Source of the DNA: Desulfobacteraceae bacterium
GTDB taxonomy: Bacteria > Desulfobacterota > Desulfobacteria > Desulfobacterales > Desulfosalsimonadaceae
Reading direction: 5' to 3'
NCBI GenBank assembly: GCA_014237465.1
Contig: JABZFM010000011.1
Span: forward strand, 90,993-154,992
DNA: 64,000 nucleotides
Within the stretch, counting starts at the first letter, position 1. Each line of letters starts with the position of its first letter. The notes beneath the pieces are model-generated. The model ran no database searches and was not told the DNA's origin. It saw only the letters and a program-made list of their open reading frames with translations. A program made the translations under genes and the position numbers. Of this stretch, positions 45,681 to 54,833 are shown in pieces.

Positions 45681-48600
45681 ATGTCAGATTTACGACTTAC
45701 TCAAATACCCGCATCCGGCACCAGTCATGTCCGATTTCGCGGCGATACCATCATCTTTTCACTCGATTTAACGGAAAAAATCTCTGGCAAAGCATGGATT
45801 CGAACCAATCTCGGTAATATACAAACATCCCGATCAGAAATCATCCAGGCCGTTTTATCAGATGAACCCATCCTTGGCAGGGCGTGGTACGACATCCCCA
45901 TGACGCAGGTAAAACCAACAAGGTTTGAAATTAAACTGGCCTTATGTGATGTCGGTCATTTTGAAGCCAAATGTTTTTTCAGGGAATCCGGCAAAAAAAC
46001 GCCTGTATGGCCGGAAGGCGACAATGTGACAATTAATGTTGAGCCGGCGGATATGTGTTGCGCAAACATCATTTATAATGCGTTTGTCCGGCAGTTCGGC
46101 CCCAATAAAGCAGGCACTTATCCGATTAGTCAAAAAAGTGTGGCGGATATTCAAAAACTGGATCACGAAGGGTATGCCGTGATCCCCCCTTCGGGAACAT
46201 TTCGGGACCTGGTTAAAGAACTTGATTTTATAATCGGCACGCTTGGCTGTCGAGTCCTGCATCTTTTGCCGATTAATCCGACTCCCACGACGTATGGCCG
46301 GATGGGTAGATTCGGCAGTCCGTATGCTGCGCTTGATTTTACCGGAATTGACCCGGCGCTGGCGGTTTTTGATCTAAAAGCAACGCCTTTGGAACAGTTT
46401 GTGGAACTGGTGGATGCCGTTCATGCGAGAAACGCTAAAATTATCATTGATCTTGCTCCCAATCACACCGGATGGGCCGCTGGACTCCATGAAACCCACC
46501 CTCAGTGGCTCGTAAGGGACGAAAACGGAACCATCCAGGCCCCCGGGGCCTGGGGAGTTATATGGGCGGATCTGACACGCCTGAATTACAATAACAAAGA
46601 CTTATGGGAATATATGGCAGATGTTTTTCTGTTATGGTGCAACCGGGGCGTTGACGGGTTCCGATGTGACGCCGGTTACATGATTCCGATCCCGGCCTGG
46701 AACTTTATTGTGGCAATCGTCCGGCAGCAGTTTCCGGATACTATTTTCTTTTTAGAAGGCCTGGGGGGAAAGATTTCCGTTACAAAAAAAATCTTAAGTT
46801 TATCCAATTTTAACTGGGCCTACTCCGAATTGTTCCAAAACTATAATAGAAATGAGATTGAAACATATTTTCCCCTTTCAAACCGGATTTCACTTGAAGA
46901 CGGACTGATGATCCATTTTGCCGAAACCCATGATAACAACCGTCTGGCCGCAATATCTACGGCATATGCCGCCAATCGCACAGCGCTTTGCGCGCTGGTT
47001 TCAAATTGCGGTGGTTTCGGGTTTGCCAATGGGGTGGAATGGCTTGCCACCCAAAAGATCAATGTGCATGATGCGTGTTCTCTAAACTGGGGGGCAGACA
47101 ACAATCAAGTGGACCTGATACGGCGTATCAATTTACTGCTGAAATTTCACCCGGCATTCTTTGACCGGACCCGGATGCAGATGATCCAGGAAGGAGATGG
47201 AAACTATATCGCTGTGTTAAGACACCATCTACCCACAGACAAACGACTTCTGGTTCTGGTCAACCTGGATATGCATCACCCGGTGCAGGCAAGGTGGAAT
47301 CCAGCTGTCTTTGAACCGAATTTATTTTCATACATTGATATGTTAAGCGGCCGCACTGTCAGTGTCACGGAAGATAATGGACAATTCACATATGATCTTT
47401 CCCCGGGATATGTATGCTGCCTGTCACCCACTCCGGAGGACCTGATTGAATATGTTCACAAAAAAAACCACACCCTTCTGCCCGATCGTATTCATCTCCA
47501 ATGCCTCCGATCGGTTGTGCTTGAAATATACCGCTTTTTCATCGGTTCCATCAAACTGTCGGATTTTCATATTAATCACGCCGTACAAAGGCTTGTTAAT
47601 GATCCCGAGCAGTTCTGCCGGTCTTTAAACCCCTATTCCGAAGAGAGTCGACTGATCATATGGCAATGGCCATATGACAGCCGCAGGCAGGTGATGATAC
47701 CGCCGAATCATTTATTAATGGTTCGGTCTGACATTTCTTTTAAGGCAAGAATCGTTATCAGCGAAAATTTTGTCGAAAAAACCATGGCAAATCATCGCAG
47801 TCTGAAATGTGACGACGAAACACATTTTGCCATATTCCTGGTGCAGCAACCCACCAAAAATCATTTCACCGCCACTTTAAAGATTTCTGTTTATAATGAC
47901 AACACCTGTACCCATGTTGAGGCCCCATTATTGTATCTTGCAAACCATAAGCATGCATGCGTTCAAAAAATTTTTGACCGAAAAGATATTCTGAACCGGC
48001 CTTTGCGGTTTTTAGGGACTAACGGCCGGGGGGCCATGTTGCGGGTTAACGCAAAGTGGGGAAACATTGAAAGCCGATACGACGCCCTGCTTTCCGCCAA
48101 TTTAAACCCGGATTATCCGGATAATCGCTGGATGATGCTGATTCGATGTCGGGCCTGGATCGTGTTCCAGGGATTTTCTTCCGAAATTTCAACCGCTTGC
48201 CTGAAACGATTTTCTTTTGACTATGAGCCCGGAGATTATGAATCTGGGTGCCGCTGGGAATTTGCCGTTCCCACCGGCCAGGGCCAGCACATCATCCTTC
48301 GGATCACCGCCAGGATGATCCAAAATAAAAATCAAATCTGCCTGTCTTTTACCCGCCCGGATGCGGCCGGAAAAACCAGGGTATTGCCAAACGACCATTC
48401 CGTAAAGGTCATTATCCGCCCGGACATCGATGACCGCAGCTTTCACAGCACCACTAAAGCCTATACCGGCCCTGAACATCAATGGCCGTCGGCCACCCTC
48501 CCGACTAAAGACGGATTTTCATTTAAACCGCATCCGGACCGGACGCTTCAGATAAATTCAACGTCCGGTGAATTTGTATGGGAACCGGAATGGCGATATA

Positions 48601-50006
48601 TGATCAGTTTATCCACAGACGCGGAGCGCGGAATGGATCCCCACACGGACCTGTTCAGCCCGGGTTACTTTTCCGCTCTTTTGCAGGGTAACGAATCCCT
48701 GAAACTGTCTGCCGCGATTTTATCACCGGGATACAGCGCCGCACCTGCTACTGGTTTAAATAAAGCACCAGCCCCGCAACCCTTAATAACCATCCCGGAA
48801 AGGGAGTTTTTATTGGATTCCATGCGCCGGTCCTTAAAGCATTTTATTGTTCAGCGAAATTCATATAAAAGCGTCATTGCCGGGTATCCCTGGTTCCTGG
48901 ACTGGGGCCGTGACACATTGATTGTATCAAGAGGCCTGATTGCATCGGGATTTATTTCAGAAACCAAATCAATTTTAAAACAATTTGCCGCATTTGAACA
49001 TCAAGGCACGCTTCCGAATATGATTTTCGGTGCAGACACCCAAAACAGGGACACTTCAGATGCCCCGTTATGGTTTGCGGCGGCCTGTAAAAACCTGGTC
49101 CGTAAAGCCGGAGACATGCGTTTTATTGATGAAAAATGCGGTGACAGATCAATCCGGGATGTCCTGCGGTCAATTGTCAATTCATATATCAAAGGCACAC
49201 CCAATGGCATAAACATGGACCCGGAAACCGGTCTGGTGTTCAGTCCGTCTCATTTCACCTGGATGGATACCAATTCCCCGGCAGCCACGCCCCGGGAAGG
49301 CTATCCGATTGAAATCCAGGCATTATGGTATCATGCCTTAAAATTTATGGTTCAGATAGATCATCCGGATCATGCGAAAAAATGGAAAAACCTTGCCGAC
49401 CGGGTTTTCAAATCCGTCCGGAAATTGTTTTACATGGAACAACCGGGGTATCTGTCTGATTGCCTGTATGCGTCTTCCGGGATGTCAGCAAAAGATGCGA
49501 ATGCAGATGATGCGCTCCGGCCCAATCAGTTATTTGCAATCACACTGGGTGCGGTGACAGATCAACACATTATGGAAAATGTTATCCGCAACTGTGCCTC
49601 TCTTGTTATTCCCGGGGCCATTCGGAGTCTGGCGGACCAGCCGGTTAAAAAACCCCTGAAAGTCATTCACAACGGCCATATTCTCAATGATCCGTATCAT
49701 CCCTATCAGGGATTTTATTCCGGAGACGAAGATACGCAACGCAAACCGGCATACCACAACGGCACCGCCTGGACCTGGATCTTTCCATCATTTTGTGAGG
49801 CCTGGGTCATGGCGTTTGGTAAACACGCAAATGAAACCGCCCTTGCCCTGATGGCGAGCAGTTCCGAAATCATAAATATCGGGTGCGCCGGCCATCTTCC
49901 GGAAATTATGGATGGCGATTATCCACACCATCAGAAAGGATGTGATGCCCAGGCCTGGGGGGTTAGCGAGTGGCTGCGTGTATGGATAAAATTGACGGCT
50001 TCGTAA
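45681..50006 (+). CDS. Bifunctional glycogen debranching enzyme (4-alpha-glucanotransferase / amylo-1,6-glucosidase)
   Basis: A 1441-aa protein of the eukaryote-like debranching type. The N-terminal GH13-like transferase half has VDGFRCDAGYMIP (nucleophile Asp), IFFLEGLGGK (acid/base Glu) and HFAETHDNNRL (transition-state His-Asp). The C-terminal GH133 half starts near 1060 with AGYPWFLDWGRDTLIVSRGL and has the acid residues in REGYPIEIQALWYH and DAQAWGVSEWLRV. Together they remove branches after phosphorylase has shortened the chains. The mid-part (about 620-1050) is a beta-rich region I cannot assign. The stop codon lies in palindromic element f. Confidence 0.9.
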   Translation: MSDLRLTQIPASGTSHVRFRGDTIIFSLDLTEKISGKAWIRTNLGNIQTSRSEIIQAVLSDEPILGRAWYDIPMTQVKPTRFEIKLALCDVGHFEAKCFFRESGKKTPVWPEGDNVTINVEPADMCCANIIYNAFVRQFGPNKAGTYPISQKSVADIQKLDHEGYAVIPPSGTFRDLVKELDFIIGTLGCRVLHLLPINPTPTTYGRMGRFGSPYAALDFTGIDPALAVFDLKATPLEQFVELVDAVHARNAKIIIDLAPNHTGWAAGLHETHPQWLVRDENGTIQAPGAWGVIWADLTRLNYNNKDLWEYMADVFLLWCNRGVDGFRCDAGYMIPIPAWNFIVAIVRQQFPDTIFFLEGLGGKISVTKKILSLSNFNWAYSELFQNYNRNEIETYFPLSNRISLEDGLMIHFAETHDNNRLAAISTAYAANRTALCALVSNCGGFGFANGVEWLATQKINVHDACSLNWGADNNQVDLIRRINLLLKFHPAFFDRTRMQMIQEGDGNYIAVLRHHLPTDKRLLVLVNLDMHHPVQARWNPAVFEPNLFSYIDMLSGRTVSVTEDNGQFTYDLSPGYVCCLSPTPEDLIEYVHKKNHTLLPDRIHLQCLRSVVLEIYRFFIGSIKLSDFHINHAVQRLVNDPEQFCRSLNPYSEESRLIIWQWPYDSRRQVMIPPNHLLMVRSDISFKARIVISENFVEKTMANHRSLKCDDETHFAIFLVQQPTKNHFTATLKISVYNDNTCTHVEAPLLYLANHKHACVQKIFDRKDILNRPLRFLGTNGRGAMLRVNAKWGNIESRYDALLSANLNPDYPDNRWMMLIRCRAWIVFQGFSSEISTACLKRFSFDYEPGDYESGCRWEFAVPTGQGQHIILRITARMIQNKNQICLSFTRPDAAGKTRVLPNDHSVKVIIRPDIDDRSFHSTTKAYTGPEHQWPSATLPTKDGFSFKPHPDRTLQINSTSGEFVWEPEWRYMISLSTDAERGMDPHTDLFSPGYFSALLQGNESLKLSAAILSPGYSAAPATGLNKAPAPQPLITIPEREFLLDSMRRSLKHFIVQRNSYKSVIAGYPWFLDWGRDTLIVSRGLIASGFISETKSILKQFAAFEHQGTLPNMIFGADTQNRDTSDAPLWFAAACKNLVRKAGDMRFIDEKCGDRSIRDVLRSIVNSYIKGTPNGINMDPETGLVFSPSHFTWMDTNSPAATPREGYPIEIQALWYHALKFMVQIDHPDHAKKWKNLADRVFKSVRKLFYMEQPGYLSDCLYASSGMSAKDANADDALRPNQLFAITLGAVTDQHIMENVIRNCASLVIPGAIRSLADQPVKKPLKVIHNGHILNDPYHPYQGFYSGDEDTQRKPAYHNGTAWTWIFPSFCEAWVMAFGKHANETALALMASSSEIINIGCAGHLPEIMDGDYPHHQKGCDAQAWGVSEWLRVWIKLTAS

Positions 50007-50170
50007 ATCCCGCCTGGGCGGGACTGCGTTGCGCTGCACCCTTCGCTGCTTCGTAGGATGCATTTTATGCACCATTTACATACTAATCATAACTCAGGAT
50101 TTGCGCGCCTTGCCAATTTTATGAGATTGGTGAAATTTTATACTTTGCCGTCGAAATCTGACTTTTACGG
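49992..50170. repeat. Dispersed palindromic element, copy f
   Basis: Begins TTGACGGCTTCGTAAA, which includes the debranching-enzyme stop codon. The complementary strand reads AAGGCGCGCAAATCCTGAGT and later GGTGCAGCGCAACGCAG, matching copy a almost base for base through AAGGCGCGCAAATCCTGAG. Confidence 0.7.
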
Positions 50171-50253
50171 GAATGGCAAAATTGACCAATGGTGATTTCC
50201 ATTGATCGAAATATAAATAAAGATCTTCTATGGTTAACTTGGAGGTACGACAG

Positions 50254-50562
50254 ATGAGTATCAAAAAACAATTTTTAAAAACACGTCCGATCTGCAAGGT
50301 CTCATTTCGATTGTTAAAAGAAGATGTTAAAAATGCAAAATCCGTTCATATTACAGGTGAATTCAACGACTGGAACAAACTTGAAACTCCCATGAAAAAA
50401 CTCAAAAACGGATCGTTCACCATTACCCTGGATCTTGAAAAAAACAACGAATACCAGTTCCGATATTTAATTGATAAACAGACCTGGATCAATGATGCGG
50501 AAGCTGATAAATATGTACCCAGCGGATTTACTGGCAGTCAAAATTCAGTTGTGTCTGTTTAA
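50254..50562 (+). CDS. Stand-alone CBM48/isoamylase-N domain protein
   Basis: A 102-aa protein consisting almost only of a glycogen-binding CBM48-like domain: SVHITGEFNDWNKLETPMKK, SFTITLDLEKNNEYQFRYLI and TWINDAEADKYVPSGF. The conserved Trp in EFNDW and KNNEYQFRY aligns with glycogen-binding residues of AMPK-beta and branching enzyme. It has no catalytic domain. GGAGG is 8 nt upstream of the ATG. Lying between debranching enzyme and phosphorylase, it may tether one of them to glycogen. Confidence 0.85.
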   Translation: MSIKKQFLKTRPICKVSFRLLKEDVKNAKSVHITGEFNDWNKLETPMKKLKNGSFTITLDLEKNNEYQFRYLIDKQTWINDAEADKYVPSGFTGSQNSVVSV

Positions 50563-50582
50563 CCTATCATCAAAAGGAACAA

Positions 50583-53129
50583 ATGATGAGCTATATTCAA
50601 ACATTCCAGGTATATCCGAAAGTACCGAAGAGACTGGCCTTTGCTGAAAAAATGGTCAGAAACATGTGGTGGTCATGGAATCTGGATGCCATTGAACTTT
50701 TACGCCGGATTGATCCCAGGCTATGGAATGAATCCGGAAGAAACCCCATCCGGTTTTTCTCCCTTCTGTCACAGGACCAACTGGAAAACATATCCAAAGA
50801 TGACAGTTTTATGGCACACCTCAATCGGGTTCGGACCGCATTTGAAAAGCAGGTGGAATCCGAACCGGAACAGCTGAAAACAGAAAGCGACATCCAGGGA
50901 ACCGTGGCTTATTTTTCCATGGAATACGGCATCCACGAGAGTCTTCCGCTTTATGCCGGTGGCCTGGGTATGCTGGCCGGCGACCATCTCAAAGCAGCAT
51001 CCGACAGGGGAACCCCCCTGGTTGCGGTGGGTCTGCTGTACCGCATGGGATACTTTCACCAATTCATGGACCAGAACGGCTGGCAACAGGAAAGATATCC
51101 GGAAACAGACCTGTTTCAATTGCCCATTGAACGGGCAACCGATGTGAATGGAAAAGATCTGTATATATCCGTATCAGGCCCGGACGACGATATCCTTGCC
51201 CAGGTATTTAAAATGATGATCGGCCGCATTCCCCTCTTTCTGATCGACACCAATATCCGGGAAAATTCTCCGGAAAAAAGGAATATTACCTCGCGATTAT
51301 ATGTGGCGGATTCAAAAATCCGTCTTGCCCAGGAAGTTCTGCTGGGCATCGGCGGCATGCGCGCGCTGGAAGCCATGGGCATCCATCCCACTGTTTGTCA
51401 TTTAAATGAAGGACATTGTTCTTTTGTCGGCATAGAACGGGCCGTGCATATCATGAAAAAAAACAACCTGGATTTAAAAACAACCCTGGAAATACTCCCC
51501 CGGACCACGGTATTTACCACCCATACGCCGGTGGCAGCCGGCCATGATGAATTTCCCACGGATATGGTGAAGCCTTATCTCAAGCCATTTGAAAAACCAT
51601 TAAACACCCGCATTGAAAAAATTATTTCCTTGGGCCAGAACAATCCGTATGAACCGTTTTCCATGTTTGCATTAGGGTTGCGGATGTCACAATACTGCAA
51701 TGGTGTCAGCAAACTGCACGGCCAGGTGGCCAGAAAAATGTGGGCACGTCTCTGGCCCGGGTACTCTGAAGAGGAAATACCCATTGGCCATATTACCAAC
51801 GGCGTTCATATTCCATCTTGGATTTCCATTGAAAACTCTATGCTGTATGAACGGTATTTGATTCCGAACTGGCATTTGCAGACCTGGAAAAAACCGGAAA
51901 TCATCGACCGGATTGATGATATATATAATGAAGAACTCTGGCGAGCCCATGAAATGTGCCGTGCCCGACTGGTCCGCACCTGCCGAAACCTGATGATACA
52001 GCAATACGGACGCCGGAATGCGCCGAAATCTGTAATGGAAGACGCGGCTTCTATCCTGGACAATGACGCCCTGACTATCGGTTTTGCCCGACGATTTGCC
52101 ACATACAAAAGGGCCTATCTGCTGCTCCGGGACCCTGCACGATTTGAAGCCCTTTTAACATCAAAGGAATTCCCGGTCCAGATAATTGTTGCCGGCAAAG
52201 CCCACCCAAAAGACAATGAAGGCAAGGAAGTGATTCGCAAACTCATCGAGTTTGCTAAACGTGATTCTATCCGTCATCGGTTTATTTTTCTGGAAGATTA
52301 TGATCCCTATATTGCCAGGCACCTGGTCCAGGGGTGTGATGTATGGCTCAATACTCCCCGCCGTCCGTTTGAAGCATGCGGCACATCCGGCATTAAAGCG
52401 GCTGCCAACGGTGTGCTCAATGTCAGTATTCTAGACGGCTGGTGGTGTGAAGGATATTCGGAAGATACCGGCTGGCTAATCGGGAACGGTGAGGAGTATC
52501 AGGACTACGATTACCAGGATGATGTTGAAAGCCAGGCCCTTTACAATGTCCTGGAAAACAGTGTCATCCCCTGCTTCTATGATCGAAGGCTCGGGGACAC
52601 CCCGAATACATGGATAAAAATGATGAAATCATCCATTAAAATGGTCCTGGGACAATTTTGCGCCCATGGAATGGTCAAAAAATATGCCGCGTCATCCTAT
52701 GTCCCGGCATCCAAAAGGTTTTATGAGCTGACCCAAAATAACGCCGAAGAAGCCCGTCGAATTGCCACCCAGCACAAGCACTTAAATACCAACTGGCATG
52801 ATATAAAAATTGATCATCCGGTTCGAAGTTATGAAGGGCCGTTCCGTGTAAACGACACGATAGATGTCACGGCGAACGTACATCTTGGCAATATCCGTCC
52901 TGAGGAAGTAGAAGTTCAGCTTTGCTACGGCAAAATGAAAGATGTTGAAAAGCTGGAATCAATCAACATTGAAAAAATGAATCTGCTTGAGGACCAGGGG
53001 AATGGCCGTTATCGATACGGCACATCGTTATTGTGCGGCATATCCGGAAGGTTTGGATTAACCGCACGGGTGATTCCTTCCGGGGACAATCACTTAAAAT
53101 ATTCCCCGCATCTGATTACATGGGCGTGA
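50583..53129 (+). CDS. Alpha-glucan phosphorylase (GT35)
   Basis: An 848-aa glycogen phosphorylase of the alpha-glucan (GlgP/MalP short) subgroup; releases glucose-1-phosphate from glycogen non-reducing ends using pyridoxal phosphate. Conserved parts are MEYGIHESLPLYAGGLGMLA, GHCSFVGIERAVHI, the TPVAAGHDEFP segment and, at the PLP site, ACGTSGIKAAANGVLNVSIL, where the family uses a lysine. A second in-frame ATG directly follows the first. 20 nt separate it from the CBM48 gene. Confidence 0.93.
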   Translation: MMSYIQTFQVYPKVPKRLAFAEKMVRNMWWSWNLDAIELLRRIDPRLWNESGRNPIRFFSLLSQDQLENISKDDSFMAHLNRVRTAFEKQVESEPEQLKTESDIQGTVAYFSMEYGIHESLPLYAGGLGMLAGDHLKAASDRGTPLVAVGLLYRMGYFHQFMDQNGWQQERYPETDLFQLPIERATDVNGKDLYISVSGPDDDILAQVFKMMIGRIPLFLIDTNIRENSPEKRNITSRLYVADSKIRLAQEVLLGIGGMRALEAMGIHPTVCHLNEGHCSFVGIERAVHIMKKNNLDLKTTLEILPRTTVFTTHTPVAAGHDEFPTDMVKPYLKPFEKPLNTRIEKIISLGQNNPYEPFSMFALGLRMSQYCNGVSKLHGQVARKMWARLWPGYSEEEIPIGHITNGVHIPSWISIENSMLYERYLIPNWHLQTWKKPEIIDRIDDIYNEELWRAHEMCRARLVRTCRNLMIQQYGRRNAPKSVMEDAASILDNDALTIGFARRFATYKRAYLLLRDPARFEALLTSKEFPVQIIVAGKAHPKDNEGKEVIRKLIEFAKRDSIRHRFIFLEDYDPYIARHLVQGCDVWLNTPRRPFEACGTSGIKAAANGVLNVSILDGWWCEGYSEDTGWLIGNGEEYQDYDYQDDVESQALYNVLENSVIPCFYDRRLGDTPNTWIKMMKSSIKMVLGQFCAHGMVKKYAASSYVPASKRFYELTQNNAEEARRIATQHKHLNTNWHDIKIDHPVRSYEGPFRVNDTIDVTANVHLGNIRPEEVEVQLCYGKMKDVEKLESINIEKMNLLEDQGNGRYRYGTSLLCGISGRFGLTARVIPSGDNHLKYSPHLITWA

Positions 53130-53165
53130 TTGAATTCATCCTTATTTTTAAAAAAATGAAATATT

Positions 53166-54680
53166 ATGACTGTCAAACGGAAAAATCCACGGATATTAAT
53201 TGTCACGCCGGAGACGACCTATCTTCCGGAGGGAATGGGTAACCTTGCCAACTATATGACCGCCAAAGCCGGGGGTCTGGCGGATGTGTCGGCAGGGCTT
53301 ATCAGTGCGCTTTTTAACCAGGGAGCGGATGTTCATGTAGCCCTTCCGGATTACCGAGCAATGTTTGACAATAAACTGGACCCGGTCCTTCGTAAGCAAC
53401 GGCAGATGATCCGCGATCACATGCCGACGGATCGTGTTCACCTGGCCGAAGACCGTGCATTTTTCTACGTCAACAATGTCTATTCAAGTTACGGCTGGGA
53501 AAATCTGCACATGTCTTTAGCGCTCCAGAGAGATGTGATGAATCATATTGTTCCCCGGGTCAAGCCGGATCTGATTCACTGCAATGACTGGATGACCGCG
53601 CTGATCCCGGCCATGTCAAGGGAAATGGAAATTCCCTGTTTGTTTACCATCCATAATATTCATACCGTCAAAACCTCCCTGGCCCAAATTGAAGACAGAG
53701 GGATTGATGCCGCCTATTTCTGGGACCATCTGTATTATGAAAACATGGCAGAGACGTATGAATCAGCCAGGGAAGCCATTCCGGTGGATTTTCTGACCAG
53801 CGGAATATTTGCCGCCCATTTTGTCAATACGGTCAGCCCGACATTTCTCAAGGAAATTGTTGTCGGTTATCATCATTTTGTCGCGCCCCACATCCGCCGG
53901 GAATTATCCAGCAAGTGGTATGCCAATTGTGCCACCGGCATCCTGAATGCACCGGACCCGAGTTATAACCCATCGTCTGATAAAGCGCTTGTCTATCAAT
54001 ACGATGAGAAGAATCATGTTGACGGGAAACTGCACAATAAACGATATCTTCAAAAAGCACTGGGCCTGATAGAAGATGACCAGGCCCCTTTGTTCTTCTG
54101 GCCGTCGAGGATGGATACCATACAGAAAGGTTGCCCGCTGATGGCGGAAATCCTCTACCACACCATTCATTCTTTCTGGGATGACAACCTGGAAATTATT
54201 TTTGTCGCCAGCGGCGGATTCCGGCAGCACTTTGTAGATATTGCCGCGTATCATGGTTTTAAAGACAGAATCGCTGTTTGTGAATTTGATGAAAAACTTT
54301 CCCGGATTGCCTTTGCGGCGTCTGATTTTATTCTCATGCCATCATTGTTCGAACCCTGCGGTTTGCCCCAGATGATCGCACCCATTTATGGTTCCCTGCC
54401 GGTTGCACGGGATACAGGGGGTATTCATGACACGATCACGCCCCTGGACGCTGAAAATGATATCGGCAATGGATTTTTATTTGAAACATATGATTCCGGA
54501 GGATTTTTCTGGGCCATTGCCCAGGCCATGGCTTTTTACAAACGCCCGGTTGATCAGCGGAAAAAACAAATTCAAAGGATCATGACCCATGCGGCAAAAA
54601 CGTTTAATCATAATGTAACCGCACGACGTTATATTGAGCTGTATGAAAAAATGCTCGATCGGCCCCTCACACATGATTGA
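53166..54680 (+). CDS. glgA: Glycogen synthase (GT5)
   Basis: A 504-aa glycosyltransferase that extends alpha-1,4-glucan from ADP-glucose or UDP-glucose. The ADP-glucose loop is KAGGLADVSAGLISALF, and the C-terminal acceptor and nucleotide site has PSLFEPCGLPQMIAPIYGSLPVARDTGG with the catalytic ExxxFEPCGL. An N-terminal DTRP-type start is replaced by NPRILIVTPETTYLPEGMG. Close to the GlgA family, but the split N-terminal stretch (NLANYMTAKAGG) is longer than in E. coli. The nucleotide preference is an inference. Confidence 0.92.
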   Translation: MTVKRKNPRILIVTPETTYLPEGMGNLANYMTAKAGGLADVSAGLISALFNQGADVHVALPDYRAMFDNKLDPVLRKQRQMIRDHMPTDRVHLAEDRAFFYVNNVYSSYGWENLHMSLALQRDVMNHIVPRVKPDLIHCNDWMTALIPAMSREMEIPCLFTIHNIHTVKTSLAQIEDRGIDAAYFWDHLYYENMAETYESAREAIPVDFLTSGIFAAHFVNTVSPTFLKEIVVGYHHFVAPHIRRELSSKWYANCATGILNAPDPSYNPSSDKALVYQYDEKNHVDGKLHNKRYLQKALGLIEDDQAPLFFWPSRMDTIQKGCPLMAEILYHTIHSFWDDNLEIIFVASGGFRQHFVDIAAYHGFKDRIAVCEFDEKLSRIAFAASDFILMPSLFEPCGLPQMIAPIYGSLPVARDTGGIHDTITPLDAENDIGNGFLFETYDSGGFFWAIAQAMAFYKRPVDQRKKQIQRIMTHAAKTFNHNVTARRYIELYEKMLDRPLTHD

Positions 54681-54690
54681 TGGAGCAGAG

Positions 54691-54756
54691 AAGGTGGAAG
54701 GTGGAAGGTGGAAGGTGGAAGGTGGAAGGTGGAAGGTGGAAGGTGGAAGGTGGAAG
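54691..54756. repeat. Perfect tandem heptanucleotide repeat, AAGGTGG x 9
   Basis: Nine exact copies of AAGGTGG plus AAG, 10 nt after the glycogen synthase stop codon. Slippage would change length by 7 nt at a time. It is not translated in the flanking genes. Similar but degenerate repeats are at 2177-2214 and 33925-34003. Confidence 0.95.
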
Positions 54757-54833
54757 AATCGGATGTCGCTTCGCGCCAACTGATTTTATATGAATTAAAA
54801 TAAAATACATCTTATTAAAAGCATTTAAAATCC

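Noticed and set aside
54691..54756. The tandem AAGGTGG array as a CRISPR array
   Set aside because: Units are 7 nt with no spacers; no cas genes occur in the window.
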